DNA of 64,000 nt from assembly GCA_012861695.1 (NCBI GenBank), contig JAAOOA010000126.1, forward strand, positions 476,001-540,000. The letters run 5' to 3'. Origin of the DNA: Trematomus loennbergii. Its lineage: Eukaryota > Chordata > Actinopteri > Perciformes > Nototheniidae. Both the position numbers and the translations under genes were made by a program. The notes beneath the pieces are model-generated. The model made no database searches. It was not told the DNA's origin and worked only from the letters and a program-made list of their open reading frames with translations. Positions 1 through 11,409 of the stretch are shown here, piece by piece (the first letter of the stretch is position 1; each line of letters starts with the position of its first letter).

Positions 1-611
1 AGCCATGTTGACGTATATTACCTATGTCAATAAGTTTCTGTTTTTGTAGTGTATTTGTCTTTAGTAGAGATTTTCATTTATTCTTTATATATGAAATCTC
101 GCCTAGGGCAGCAAATGGTCTAGAACCGGCCCTGGTACTACAGTAGGCCTCAAGAGCCTTTCTTGTGCTGGCAGACACATAGAAACAAATTGGCGGGGCG
201 CACTTCGCACGTGCACACACTAAAAGATTCCACGCGCTCCGCGCTCACATTATGCTGAGCCCACGTGCCTTAGCACCGCTGCTATGACTCCATCCTAGGG
301 GAAACACTGATGCATCCTTCTTGTTTCAAAGGTTTTCCCCCTACACTAAATGACCCATTCAGCAAGTAAATGGACTTCTGTTTGAAGTAAACTGCTGAAA
401 TAAAAGACTGGAAAGTAAAGCTGTGTCTTTGGAGTGGAATCCTGTTCAAAGTCAGTAGATGCCTCAAGTCCCTTTCAAGTGGGGAAACTGCACCAAAATC
501 AGAGGAGACTTGACTATTGCTGATGATGACAAGGAGCAAGAGTTCAACTTTGTTAATGCACTAAAAACTGAATCCTCTTCAGGTCAGGTTACAGTAGAAA
601 CAGACTCTTAC
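1..611. other. Left edge, no gene recognised before the NLR exon
   Basis: I recognise no coding exon here. The reading frames are short and without family signal. If the minus-strand NLR-like exons at 612-716 and 1088-1212 belong to a live gene, this stretch is its intron and the NACHT domain would lie off the left edge. Confidence 0.4.
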
Positions 612-716
612 TTTGTGTCTGAGGGTCCAGGTTCATTTCTGAAGTATGGAGGTGGAGTCATAGACCGGTCACTCTTCAGAGACAGACAGCTGGAGACTGG
701 AGACTCTGCTCTCTGT
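612..716 (-). CDS. NLR (NLRC3-like) N-terminal repeat exon
   Basis: On the minus strand this 105-bp block has a polypyrimidine tract and cag acceptor at its start and a GTAAGAG donor at its end. It encodes about 34 residues of the type RAESPVSSCLSLKSDRSM followed by an acidic SDTK end. Repeated short exons of the form ESPVPSC-x-S-x-KSDRSM are characteristic of the N-terminal region of the large teleost-specific NLR family (FISNA-NACHT, NLRC3-like), cytosolic innate-immune receptors. It begins with one base and ends with two bases of split codons, so it can be spliced in frame to like exons such as the one at 1088-1212. No NACHT or LRR domain is in the window, so the gene would continue off the left edge. 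It could equally be a pseudogene fragment, since these exons are scattered widely in fish genomes. Confidence 0.6.
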
Positions 717-1087
717 CTGTGGAAAAACACATGTTTTAAACACCATTAGTTTATTTAAAGAGCAGATTTTGATCCATGACTGATCACCTGATTAAAGATT
801 TTTAGAGTTTTTGAGTTGTGATTGTGGGGTTTCTGTTGTTAAAATTCATTGAGTGTGAAACGTTTTACATATTTGTATTTTATTTGCTTAATTTAACACA
901 AAGTCCAACATGTAGAGTGTGAGGATGATTTCACTGGTAGGTCATTTACTATTGCTGATGATGACAAGGAGCAAGAGTTCAACTTTGTTAATGTACTCTA
1001 CTGGGTTTCATTAAACAGTTTAGATTATCAGATACCAACAAAACAGAATCCTCTGCAGGTCAGGTTACAGTAGAAACAGGCTCTTAC

Positions 1088-1212
1088 TTTGTGTCTGAGG
1101 GTCCAGGTTCATTACTGAAGGTTAGAGGGTCCCCCATAGACCGGTCACTCTTCAGAGACAGACAGCTGGGGACTGGAGATTTGTCCTCTTCGTCATCTTT
1201 TAAATCACTCAT
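1088..1212 (-). CDS. Candidate first coding exon of an NLRC3-like gene
   Basis: The minus strand reads MSDLKDDEEDKSPVPSC, then LSLKSDRSM and a short tail to SDTK, followed by a GTAAGAG donor, giving 41 codons plus two bases. An acidic MSDxxDDEED start followed by the SPVPSCxSxKSDRSM block is how many teleost NLRC3-like proteins begin, so I place the start at ATG 1212. The donor phase fits the acceptor phase of the exon at 612-716. A long (CA)n tract lies about 40 bp upstream (1254-1331), and a candidate untranslated exon lies at about 1589-1700. The exon is intact, but whether the gene is functional cannot be judged from two exons. Confidence 0.55.
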
Positions 1213-1252
1213 CTTCTCCAGTCTGAGAGATAAACCAGTAACACTGGAGACA

Positions 1253-1253
<1 letters not shown>

Positions 1254-1331
<78 letters not shown>
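1254..1331. repeat. (CA)n microsatellite
   Basis: An uninterrupted CA dinucleotide run of about 78 bp, just upstream of the candidate NLR start codon on the minus strand. Predicted 'HTHTHT' or 'VCVCVC' peptides here are artefacts. Confidence 0.97.
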
Positions 1332-1334
<3 letters not shown>

Positions 1335-1588
1335 TTTCAATCTAAACCATCTTAATAATAAACTTGGTTAAAATACATGAAATCAGACTTCAGGCCGCTC
1401 GCCATTTTGACTGCGTCACATGTTATGAAACTCAGATGAATCAGAAAACAGGAAAAGTTCACAACACTTGCAGAAGTCTCATTGGACTCTAGATGCACAT
1501 TTTTAACCAAGAAGTTATTTTCTGACATCCAGTATAACAGAGTAAATAATGAATGTGTTAGAAAGCAGATCCTGGTGTTAACACTCAC

Positions 1589-1700
1589 CCTGTCGTCCTC
1601 CTGCTCCGTCGAGCTGTAAAATGGCGTCTGGCAGTCTGACTTCATATGTTCACTTCCTTTTCAACTTCCTCCCCGTCTGCAGCTCCTCCCTTTGTTTCAT
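1589..1700 (-). other. Candidate upstream exon of the NLR-like gene
   Basis: On the minus strand a block containing GAGCAGGAGGACGACAGG ends at a GTGAGTG donor. Its near-identical counterpart occurs at about 10814-10900, also with a GTGAGTG donor. This paired conservation of block and donor suggests a 5' (probably untranslated) exon of an NLR-like transcript, copied together with its surroundings. An open frame through it (CQTPFYSSTEQED) is short and unproven. Confidence 0.35.
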
Positions 1701-1712
1701 AAGCAGCCTCAT

Positions 1713-1912
1713 CAGCTGAAGCAGTACACATACAGGGCCGTAAGATAGAAAAAGACATGCAGCTAAAACAAGCTCAACAAAGTTATCAAAAGACACACAA
1801 CATCCACACATCAGCATCCATCGGAGACACAACAACATCCACAGATCAACGACCATAGGATATCATTAAATCTGCTTTAACACAACACTAAACACATCCT
1901 AAAGTATCTTAA
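1713..1912. other. Segment duplicated at 10.9-11.1 kb
   Basis: Bases about 1330-1860 match about 10550-11100, including a single copy of the ACATCCACACATCAGCATCC unit that is tandemly expanded at 11043-11240. No gene is seen. Confidence 0.6.
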
Positions 1913-2230
1913 AGGGGACCTATCATGCAAAATGCACTTGTGTACGTCTTTTCTACATGAATATGTGTCCCCGGTGTTCCAGGGAACTCACCAAGTGTCA
2001 GAAAACACAACCCTCTCTATTTTCCTCCATACCCAAATCTCTAAAAAAGGGGCTGCAACGGATCTGATAAAAACTGATCCAGATTTGAACACTGTCCTGA
2101 CGTCAGGACGGTGGCGCTACGGCTATTGGGCCAACTTTCCACCTATCAGGGGAATGTGGGGTTGGGCCACGGCCGGCCATTGCCGCTCGAAAGCGCTGGA
2201 GACGCTGTAGTACATGGAGCCCGAGTGCAG
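1913..2230 (+). mobile_element. Truncated TTAA-target element (AGGGGACCTATCATGC family)
   Basis: It begins AGGGGACCTATCATGC directly after TTAA (1909-1912) and shares its first 200 bp with the complete element at 43179-43667, in the opposite orientation. The right terminal inverted repeat is not found before the next element at 2245. Confidence 0.65.
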
Positions 2231-2244
2231 CCGTTGAACTCATT

Positions 2245-3217
2245 AGGCTTGTTTGAGACGAGCTGCGGCTCGCCTCGAAAGTAAACGAGAATAGCCGATC
2301 GCAGCCGGGGGAGGTCTCAAAAAACTCGCCTGAAGTCGGACAGCTCGGAGTCGGCTTCTTCCTTCTTCTTCTTCTCTCGGTTTTTTGGGGATTGCAAAAC
2401 AACTTTTAAGGTGCATACCGCCACCTCCGGAGTCGGCTTGACTCGGTTTGCATTTATAAAGAATGCACAAATGTGTTTAATCGTTAATGTCAGATATGTA
2501 CTAAGTAAATACATTTGTTCCTGCTCAAGATTAGATTCAACTTTATTGTTATTGCACAGATTACAGGTACTGAGACAACGAAATGCAGTTTAGCTTCTAA
2601 CCAGGAGTGCAACAAGCAGTAAAGTGAAAAGTAATGTACACAATCTACAGAATAAAATATAGAATGAATTGAATGATGAAAAAACAGTGAGGGGTATGAA
2701 TACACTATATACACAGTAGCCTAGCCTAGTATGAACAGTGTGTATGAATATGCTAAGATATATAAAGTATGACAACGGTATGCAGTGCAAGTATAGTATA
2801 CAAATATATAGATATTAATTTCATGATGATAAACATTGTGGAACAATGATGAAAAATGTGAATGGAAGTGGCGACGTAAAACTGACACAAAACAACAACA
2901 CACTTTTGCCGAGCCAATGGAGAGCTTCATCCCCAGCACGGGGTAAAACCCACCAATGAGCGCTCAGCTCGAGATACCAGCGAGTCGTTTCCCATCAAGC
3001 ATTTCGCTTCCGCAGCCCGTGGAGAGAAACTGCGCCGCCTCGCCGCGCCTCGCCGCGCCTCGCACTCAAGTCTGCGGGCGTCTTTGTCCCGCGAAATTTC
3101 AACGTCTCATGTAGGCGAGCCTCCTGAGCAAGTCAGACAAAATGACTAACCATCATGCAACGCACTAGCAAGACGTGGTTCGCAATTGCGCAGGTCTCGC
3201 TTGTCTCAAACAAGCCT
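2245..3217. mobile_element. Non-autonomous DNA transposon, AGGCTTGTTTGAGAC inverted ends
   Basis: The left end AGGCTTGTTTGAGACGAG is matched in inverse by CTCGCTTGTCTCAAACAAGCCT at the right end. The 3-bp sequence ATT precedes the left end and follows the right end, a plausible 3-bp target duplication (Harbinger-like). The body holds a retroelement-tail-like stretch at about 2520-2830 (ACTTTATTGTTATTGCACAG type). No transposase is encoded. Confidence 0.6.
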
Positions 3218-4218
3218 ATTGTCTGTGAGGCGTTCAGGGAACCTCTGTAAGATCTAGCGACAGAAAGATAACCTGGGTTACATTAGCTAGTTAGAATTAG
3301 CCAACATTTATAAAAAAGCCTTCTTGGGAAGACTTCCTGTCCCTGGTCTGGAGGTCAATGGTGTTGTTTGAGGATGAGTTAAAAATGTTCACAGTATTGC
3401 TTCAAGGGTTTTGTCTGTTTTTCTGGTCCAGAAGTCCATGTGTTCCAGTTCCAGGTAGAAGAGATGAAGATGTGAAGACGTGCCATAAAAACTCCAGAGG
3501 TTGAGACAAACTCACGAGTCCCAAATGTTGAGTTTAAAGTCCTTAACAAGTGTTTTTTTAGCCCTTTAACCAAAGCATTTAACATGTAAAAATTACTAGT
3601 TCAATAATTATTCAAAGCAATGGCCATCATAACCATTACAACCTTATAAATCACACCGTCCTCACAACAAATCTTGTATTCATAAAACCTGACATATGTT
3701 ATTATATTTTTGACCCTTTCAGACCCAAAGTAGTTTAACACATAAAGTGTGAGGCTGTGTTAAGCAATATAAACAGCTTGGAGAGTAACAGATTATATCA
3801 GTTACATAAAAAATATATAATCAGATTACTGTTAAGGACTGTGGATTACTAGCATGATTACAGTGTCAGTAAAACCTAAAAAGATCATATACTGTTTGTT
3901 GTAAAGGATCAGCTGTTCTCTCTTCTCTGTCAGCTGTTCTGTTCTCTAATGCTGCGTTCACACCGGACGCGATGCGATGTTTGGGGGCGGCGCGATTACA
4001 TGTAAAGTCAATGCAGAGACGCGGACAGACGCGAATTCGCTCCGACGGCGCGCATGAAGCGGTAGACGCGGCGCGAATCACGCGATTTAGGCGATTGAAC
4101 GGTGCCGCGTTAAACGAGAGAGTTCAATTTTTTCAACTCGAGCGTCAAATTCACGTGACGCGTTCTCGCGGAAGCCAATCAGCGGTGAGGATCTCAGCCT
4201 GCCGTCACTGACGTTCAA
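3218..4218. other. Duplicated segment, no gene
   Basis: About 3280-3660 is a diverged copy of 11636-13045 plus 14198-14220. Here it lacks both the 72-bp minisatellite and the TTAA-target element found in the other copy, so it serves as an empty-site control. At 3953-4200 is a GC-rich stretch beginning GCTGCGTTCACACCGGACGC, a common fish transposon end. No coding exon is recognised. Confidence 0.5.
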
Positions 4219-5748
4219 CAGGGTTGCCAACTCTCACGCATCTGGCGTGTGACACACGCTTTCACTCTCAATCTCACGCTCTCCACGCTGCCCAAACTAT
4301 TCTCACGCCAAAACAAGAATACCGAAGACGAGAAACGGTTTTGAAAACTTTTGTCACGTAGTGATCGTCTTCTCAATAGAACATCTTTGATAATGTCTTC
4401 TGGCCAATCAGAATCACGATAACGGCGTGGTGTTGTTGCAGGAAGTCCCGACGGAGAATACTTTTGCGGTAGTACATCTCTATACATCGATACAACATTA
4501 CGTGTTGATAGAAATCAACACGTAATGAAATAAGACCCCACGGTTTGATGATTGATAGGTGTGTGGGCTGTCTTTCATTTTGACACACAGAACAATGGGG
4601 GCTATCCACCCTTATCCACAATGTAAAGTAATTCACACAGCCTCTTCCCTCTTCTCTCTGTGAGGAGCAGCAGGTTCAGCTTTCAGAACAAAGTCACAAA
4701 AAACTAAAATGGCATTCATTTTTTTAAATGTGTAGTAATAGATTTATTTATTGTTCTTCTCAAGAGAGTACCAGAATGTGTATTTTATGTTAGTATTTCA
4801 AAAAATCTCCTGGGGTTGGGTGTTCAGCATGTCAACTCTTTCACCTGTTGCAGGATTGGCTCCAGGTCACCCTTTTTATTTACTACAAGACAAATGTGCC
4901 TTTTTATTCATACAGTTCAATTTGGATTGAGACAGGGAAATAATCTAAACCTCACGCGTGGCGTTTCACTGTCGGGGGGAGCGTGTATGTAATTACATTG
5001 CAAATACTGACTTGAGCCCCACCACTGTATGGGTTAGCCCTACCATAGATTACCCAACAAAAATACTCTGCCGTATTGCGCATGCGCAGATCTAAGATCC
5101 AGTAGAAATGATAAAAAAGTAAAAGTCTGCTGCTTATTGTTCTACTAGGCCAAAATAGAGTCAAAGAGTATATGAGAGTGAGAGTGTGTTAATTAATATA
5201 TTTGGCAGTTTGGAGTAAGTCTGTAGATTTGTTTGTGTGTGTGTTTCATGTATAGGCCTCTCACGATAATTAATTTTGTTGGATACATTTTCCCGGAAAT
5301 TATTGCGATAAACGATAATATTGTCGGCACCGTTGTATGACCATTTTAGACCACTGACATAATGATAATATATAATAATAATTCAAGTACATCCTTTCAA
5401 ACTGCTAGTCACATCCTCATGTAAATGGCAATTTATCGAGGTCAGAAAAGTTATCGAGTTCATTTTTATTTATCGTACGATAAGTCAATTAATTGCTTAT
5501 CGCGACAGGCACACAATAAAACAGTGGAAACAAACATGTTTGACTTTCATTAGTGAATGAAACTGTGTGCCCTTTATAGTCTGTGTCCATTATTGTGTAT
5601 TTGTATATATTGTATATATATCCTATATGCTAAGGTCCCGCTGCTGACACGATAGCAGTCATTTCGTGCGCATATGTGTAATTAAACCGAATTAAACCCA
5701 TGATATCAAAATCTCACTCCAGCCAGGTACCCAAAGTTGGCAACCCTG
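4219..5748. mobile_element. Non-autonomous DNA transposon, CAGGGTTGCCAAC ends
   Basis: The left end CAGGGTTGCCAACTCTCACG and the right end GTTGGCAACCCTG are inverted repeats, giving a 1.53-kb unit. The interior has no transposase frame and contains the nested element at 5253-5508. I do not see a convincing target-site duplication. Confidence 0.6.
5253..5508. mobile_element. Nested MITE-like element (TCACGATAATTAATTTTG type)
   Basis: An AT-rich unit running from GGCCTCTCACGATAATTAAT to CAATTAATTGCTTATCGCGA with imperfect inverted ends, about 255 bp, inside the CAGGGTTGCC element. It resembles common non-autonomous fish hAT elements. No coding capacity. Confidence 0.5.
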
Positions 5749-7190
5749 CAATAAAGCCATCGAAAAATAATATGATAGAGTAGTACAAGTACTTCTGGGT
5801 CTCTGTGTGTCATTCAATATCGGCTCTGTGTGTGGCACGAGCGCATTTTGTGTTAGTGAGCAAGGGAGCGAGAGAGAGAGAACCGGTTACGCGAATTGTT
5901 GTTGTTAGCATCTGGTGCTAGCTCGGAGCTAGCGGATATAAGGAGCTGTTTTCTAAAATAAGGTGGAGGGGAGCTCTCTCCTGTCAGACTGAGAGGCTCA
6001 GATAAATACAGCTCAGGTAAGGTAAAGGACTCTCCTGTGTGAAAGAAGTGTTTAAATAGTTAACTTTGGTCTAAGTTATCTCAGTGGGTCTCAAACGGTT
6101 TGGTCGCCATTTATGTAAACAAGTATTTGCAAAGCACACCTTTATATGCTCATTATAGTTTAAAAAAAAACAAGAGAATAAATGAAAAACAGGTATGAAA
6201 TAATTCCAATTCATGCTATAGGACAGTAAAACAAAGATACAGTTTAAAAAGGGGAGTGATTTGTAGAATATGCATAAAGAAAAAGAAAATCTGTTTACAG
6301 TTCTGTTTCACATGATTGTTGAGAGATGTATCCATAGATCTAGTCTCTTAATTTTGCCCCTCAAAGTGCACCAGATTGATGCTTTTCACTTTAATATTAC
6401 AAAACTATTGCAACAAATATGTGAATTTTCTTCATTATTAGAGTCGATTTCTTGGACGAGTGCTCTCGGACCAGTGGTTAAAATGGTGGGGCCAGTGATA
6501 ATACAAATGGGCCAGTAGATTGTTTCCCCTTATGTCTACCCCTGTAATGCTTTGTCAGGTCTGTCTCCAACACAACGAGCATTTTTAAATGTTTGTTTTC
6601 TGAATGAGATCGGTTTGATTAAAGCTAGGCTAACATTGTAGCTGCTCCATCAGCCCTCAGAATAACTTCATGAAGTCATACGTACAGCAGTCACTATATT
6701 GTTAGCACCACAGACAGTCTCTGGTTTAAACAGGTACATTAATAACCATGATTTAATATGAGCTGCTGTAGAGCTCTGTTCTCCTCTCTGATTCCCCTCA
6801 GACCGTCAGAGACCACAGGAGCACAATCTCAACACTGACAGGTTTTTGTAACAGAGCGTCACAAACTTTACACTCAAGTTGAAATGCGTCACGCTGCACA
6901 AATACGCAGGTGATATGAATTTCCCATCTTCACTTCCTTCGTGTTGCCAGGCACAGATCTGGGTCTTGCATTGACTCTCCATGTAATCTCTTAAACTCCG
7001 TTATATCTGCTAATGCTGAACTCAACCAGCTCACCAGGTTATTACTATTATTATAAACATCTTAAAAAGACATATCATAACCATGCCCAAGTAGTTACAT
7101 CATGTTTTTGACGATATATTTAGTTTTTAAATCAGTATTTATCAACATTTAATTACATGCTATTTAAAACCATGTTATAATAATAATAAT
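5749..7190. other. No gene recognised
   Basis: Apart from a GAGAGA tract near 5870 and a segment at 5890-5960 (TTGTTGTTAGCATCTGGTGC) that recurs inverted at 35205-35260, I see only short, featureless frames here. Confidence 0.5.
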
Positions 7191-7194
7191 AATT

Positions 7195-7592
7195 CATTTA
7201 TTTTATATAGGCACCTTTCAAGGCTCTCAAGGTCGCCGTACAAATACATAAAAAAACAAGATACACAATAGATAACACCAGCATAAGAAACATAAACAAG
7301 ACAATGCATTATATAAATCAATCAATCAAATAACCAAATAAATAAAAAACAGGATGTGTGATGGATAATGATCAGGGTGGATATGAGAGTGTGAAGAGAT
7401 ATGTTTTGAGGCGTGATTTGAAAATGGGGAGAGAGTCAGTGTTGCGGATGTCAGGTGGGAGGGAGTTCCAGAGGCGGGGTGCAGAGCGGCTGAAGGCTCT
7501 GGACCCCATGGTGGTTAAACGAAAGGGGGGTGCAGTGAGGTGGAGGGAAGCAGAAGACCACAGATACCACAGATACAATGATAATATAATTG
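7195..7592 (-). mobile_element. 3' fragment of an L2-like LINE
   Basis: On the minus strand the frame reads GSRAFSRSAPRLWNSLPPDI followed by RNTDSLPIFKSRLKTYLF. This is the typical carboxyl end of fish L2-clade reverse transcriptases, which run AFSxxAPxLWNSLPxxIRxxxSxxxFKxxLKTYLF. It is followed by an untranslated tail and ends in (ATT)n-like DNA near 7195. It is a 5'-truncated dead copy. Confidence 0.75.
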
Positions 7593-7752
7593 CATATTGA
7601 ATTATCCTCAAATAATGTTAGCTTGCTGTACTCTGCTGCGTTTTTCCTTTACAAACTGCTCACATGATATCATTAAAGAACAGTTTAATATATTAGATTA
7701 CATAAAAATGGAATCATCTTCAGGTCAGGTTACAGTAGAAACAGACTCTTAC

Positions 7753-7857
7753 TTTGTGTCTGAGGGTCCAGGTTCATTTCTGAAGGATATAGGTTTCCAC
7801 ATAGACCGGTCACTCTTCAGAGACAGACAGCTGGGGACTGGAGACTCTGCTCTCTGT
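7753..7857 (-). pseudogene. Orphan NLRC3-like repeat exon
   Basis: This 105-bp minus-strand exon is a near copy of the one at 612-716, with the same cag acceptor, a GTAAGAG donor, and a frame reading ESPVPSCLSLKSDRSMWKPI and onward. About 240 bp upstream of it (to about 8100) also matches 717-960. No partner exons with NACHT or LRR domains are nearby. It may be an alternative exon of the gene at the left edge, although a 6.5-kb gap and several elements separate them, or a relic of a segmental duplication. I favour a relic. Confidence 0.55.
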
Positions 7858-8324
7858 CTGTGGAAACAACACATGTTTTAAACACCATTAGTTTATTTAA
7901 AGAGCAGATTTTGATCCATGACTGTTCACCTGATTAAAGATTTTCAGAGTTTTTGAGTGTTTATTGTGGGTTTCTGTTGTAAAATTAATTTGAGTGTGAA
8001 ACGTTTTACATATTTGTATTTTGTTTGCTTAATTTAACACAAAGTCCAACATGTAGAGTGTGAGGATGATTTCACTGGTAGATCATTTACTATTGCTGTA
8101 AAGTCAAACAGAGCCTAAGGCTCTAATAATTATAAAATAAATACAGATTACAATTAGTCGAAACATTATATATATAAATACATATAAAAAAAATAGATTA
8201 ATTTGAATAAGAAATTAAATCATTAGCGTTACAAATATGTTGGCAAGCAGGGTGTAATCACACTAATCAGAAAGCCCCGGTGCCGCTACCTGAAGGAGTT
8301 AAATAGTTGGTGCGTGCCAGTCGG
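7858..8324. other. Copy of 717-960, then unremarkable sequence
   Basis: The first 240 bp match the sequence beside the NLR exon at 612-716. The remainder is AT-rich with no gene seen. Confidence 0.5.
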
Positions 8325-9703
8325 GTGACACACTGAAGTGTGCAGACGGGAGGCATTCTACCAAGTCAGGACAGGCAGCCGGTAACACACTGAAGTGTGC
8401 AGACGGGAGGCATTCTACCAAGTCAGGACAGGCAGCCGGTAACACACTGAAGTGTGCAGACGGGAGGCATTCTACCAAGTCAGGACAGGCAGCCGGTAAC
8501 ACACTGAAGTGTGCAGACGGGAGGCATTCTACCAAGTCAGGACAGGCAGCCGGTAACACACTGAAGTGTGCAGACGGGAGGCATCCTACCAAGTCAGGAC
8601 AGGCAGCCGGTAACACACTGAAGTGTGCAGACGGGAGGCATCCTACCAAGTCAAGACAGGCAGCCGGTAACACACTGAAGCATGCAGACGGGAGGCATTC
8701 TACCAAGTCAGGACAGGCAGCCGGTAACACACTGAAGTGTGCAGACGGGAGGCATTCTACCAAGTCAGGACAGGCAGCCGGTAACACACTGAAGTGTGCA
8801 GAGGGAGGCATTCTACCAAGTCAGGACAGGCAGCCGGTAACACACTGAAGTGTGCAGACGGGAGGCATTCTACCAAGTCAGGACAGGCAGCCGGTAACAC
8901 ACTGAAGTGTGCAGACGGGAGGCATCCTACCAAGTCAGGACAGGCAGACGGTAACACACTGAAGTGTGCAGACGGGAGGCATCCTACCAAGTCAAGACAG
9001 GCAGCCGGTAACACACTGAAGCATGCAGACGGGAGGCATTCTACCAAGTCAGGACAGGCAGCCTGTAACACACTGAAGTGTGCAGACGGGAGGCATCCTA
9101 CCAAGTCAGGACAGGCAGACGGTAACACACTGAAGCGTGCAGACGGGAGGCATCCTACCAAGTCAGGACAGGCAGCCGGTCAGACACTGAAGCGTGCAGA
9201 CGGGAGGCATCCTACCAAGTCAGGACAGGCAGCCGGTAACACACTGAAGCGTGCAGACGGGAGGCATTCTACCAAGTCAGGACAGGCAGACGGTAACACA
9301 CTGAAGCGTGCAGACGGGAGGCATTCTACCAAGTCAGGACAGGCAGCCGGTGACACACTGAAGTGCGCAGACGGGAGGCATTCTACCAAGTGAGGACAGG
9401 CAGACGGTAACACACTGAAGCGTGCAGACGGGAGGCATTCTACCAAGTCAGGACAGGCAGCCGGTGACACACTGAAGCGTGCAGACGGGAGGCATTCTAC
9501 CAAGTCAGGACAGGCAGCCGGTGACACACTGAAGTGTGCAGACGGGAGGCATCCTACCAAGTCAGGACAGGCAGCCGGTGACACACTGAAGCGTGCAGAC
9601 GGGAGGCATTCTACCAAGTCAGGACAGGCAGCCGGTAACACACTGAAGCGTGCAGACGGGAGGCATTCTACCAAGTCAGGGCAGGCAGCTGGTCAGACAC
9701 TCA
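8325..9703. repeat. 57-bp satellite array, about 24 copies, with higher-order structure
   Basis: The unit contains GTGCAGACGGGAGGCATTCT and CAGGACAGGCAGCCGGTAAC and repeats every 57 bp. Because 57 is a multiple of 3, both strands carry open frames of 130-200 codons, which I regard as artefacts. Variant units (CATCC for CATTC, AAGACAG for AGGACAG, GCATGCAGAC) recur with an offset of six units. One base is missing at about 8799, shifting the phase mid-array. Confidence 0.95.
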
Positions 9704-10403
9704 GATCCTTAGTGTTGTGTGAGAGGTCCGCAGACCCACGGTGCGCTAATATATTTTATGTTCTGGTAAATTGTTTGCGTGTGTGCCACGTGTCCTTTTA
9801 TAACTCTGCACATGGGCGTAATTTCCACTGCGGACAGGGGGGACATGTCCCCCCCACTTTTCAAAATCCCATTTGTGTCCCCCCAACTTTTTAAATGTGT
9901 TTATTTTATTTTTTTACGCAAGCGGTCATCGTCATGGAGGAGCGTCTGTGTGTGTGTGGCACGAGCGCATCTTGTGAGAGAGAGAGACAGAAAGAGAGAG
10001 AGAGACCTAGGCCCTTTCTCATTTCACTAATTCCCCTCCTCGACTCCCCTCCTCGACTCCTATCCTCGTGTCTTAGTCCCGCCCACAGGAGATGCGAGCG
10101 GAGGAGCCGAGGAGGGGAGCCGAGGAGAGAGGAGGGGAAGCAGCAGGCGGTTAGAGAAATGAGAACTCCTCTCCTCTGAGCGGTCATTTTAAAGAGACGT
10201 CCATTAATGATGACAGGAGGCACAGCAGCCCTCTGTCTGATGGACAGATGTGTTCATGACGACTTATATATTTATTTGATTCATTCACAGTGCGGTATAA
10301 TGAGACAATAACAGGCTACAGATGCAGACATATGCACACACAGAGAGACAGAGAGAGAGAGAGAGAGAGAGTTGTTGTTAGCATCTACACAGATACACAC
10401 ACA
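9704..10403. other. Transposon-derived sequence, no gene
   Basis: At 9835-9895 lies GGGGGGACATGTCCCCCCC, a familiar fish repeat. Between 10028 and 10140 the tract CCCCTCCTCGACTCCCCTCC pairs with GAGGAGCCGAGGAGGGGAGC to form a GC-rich inverted repeat. (GA)n occurs near 9975 and 10340. No coding exon. Confidence 0.5.
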
Positions 10404-10417
10404 CGAACACGAACACG

Positions 10418-10464
<47 letters not shown>

Positions 10465-10469
10465 CACAG

Positions 10470-10509
<40 letters not shown>

Positions 10510-10514
10510 CACAG

Positions 10515-10554
<40 letters not shown>
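10404..10554. repeat. Compound (CA)n microsatellite
   Basis: Three CA runs are separated by two copies of ACACAGATACAC, totalling about 150 bp. It is positioned in the duplicated segment like the (CA)n at 1254-1331. Confidence 0.95.
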
Positions 10555-10556
<2 letters not shown>

Positions 10557-11042
10557 CAATCTAAACCATCTTGATAATAAACTTGGTTCAAATACATGAA
10601 ATCAGTCAGACAGGCCGCTCTCCATTTTGACTGCGTCACATGTTAGGAAACTGATGAATCAGAAAACAGGAAATAATAAAAGTGTACAACACTTGCAGAA
10701 GTCTCATTGGACTCTAGACGCAGATTTTTAACCAATAAGTTATTTTCTGACATCCAGTATAACAGAGTGAATAATGAATGTGTTAGAAAGCAGATCCTGG
10801 TGTTAACACTCACGCTGTTGTCCTCCTGCTCCGTCGAGCTGTAAAATGGTGTCTGGCAGTCTGACAAGTCTTACTCCATATGTTCACTTCCTTTTCAACT
10901 TCCCTCCCCGTCTGCAGCTCATCCCTTTGTTTCATAACCAGCCTCATCAGCCGAAGCAGTACACATACAGGGACTATGTTCAGTAAGACAGAAGTGACAT
11001 GCAGCTAAAAACAAGCTCAACAAAGTTATCAAAAGACACACA
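10555..11042. other. Duplicate of 1332-1800, includes second candidate NLR 5' exon
   Basis: This is a near copy of the DNA upstream of the NLR-like gene. The candidate exon with a GTGAGTG donor recurs on the minus strand at about 10814-10900. There is no MSDLKDDEED coding exon in this copy. Confidence 0.5.
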
Positions 11043-11240
11043 ACATCCACACATCAGCATCCATCGGAGACACAACAACATCCACACATCAGCATCCATC
11101 GGAGACACAACAACATCCACACATCAGCATCCATCGGAGACACACAAAATTCACACATCAGCATCCATCGGAGACACAACAACATCCACACATCAGCATC
11201 CATCGGAGACACACAACATTCACACATCAGCATCCATAGG
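11043..11240. repeat. 35-bp tandem repeat, about 6 copies
   Basis: The unit ACATCCACACATCAGCATCC plus ATCGGAGACACAACA is repeated. A single copy lies at the equivalent place near 1798, so the expansion postdates the segmental duplication. Confidence 0.9.
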
Positions 11241-11244
11241 CTAG

Positions 11245-11409
11245 GACCAGGTGGAGGGATTATATCTCTTCGCTGGCCTGGGAGCGCCTTGGGATCCCCC
11301 AGTCAGAGCTGGTTGATGAGGGGAAAGGAACGTTTGGGGCTCTCTGCTGGAACTGCTACCTCTGCGACCCGACCACGGATACGAGGGAGAAGATGGATGG
11401 ATGGATGGC
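11245..11409 (+). mobile_element. 3' tail of a Rex3/RTE-type LINE
   Basis: The sequence GGTGGAGGGATTATATCTC continues to CTTGGGATCCCCCAGTC and ends in (GGAT)n. This is the usual 3' end of RTE-clade (Rex3) elements and their SINE partners in fish. No reverse transcriptase remains. Confidence 0.7.

Noticed and set aside
8299..9674. Frames of 134-199 codons in the 57-bp satellite, both strands
   Set aside because: Same arithmetic (57 = 19 codons). Frames shift where one base is lost and no start or splice context is conserved.
8325..9703. Regular direct repeats resembling a CRISPR array
   Set aside because: There are no unique spacers between repeats, the units are contiguous, and the genome is vertebrate.
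10290..10599. HTHTHT/VCVCVC peptides at several loci
   Set aside because: Translations of (CA)n/(GT)n microsatellites.
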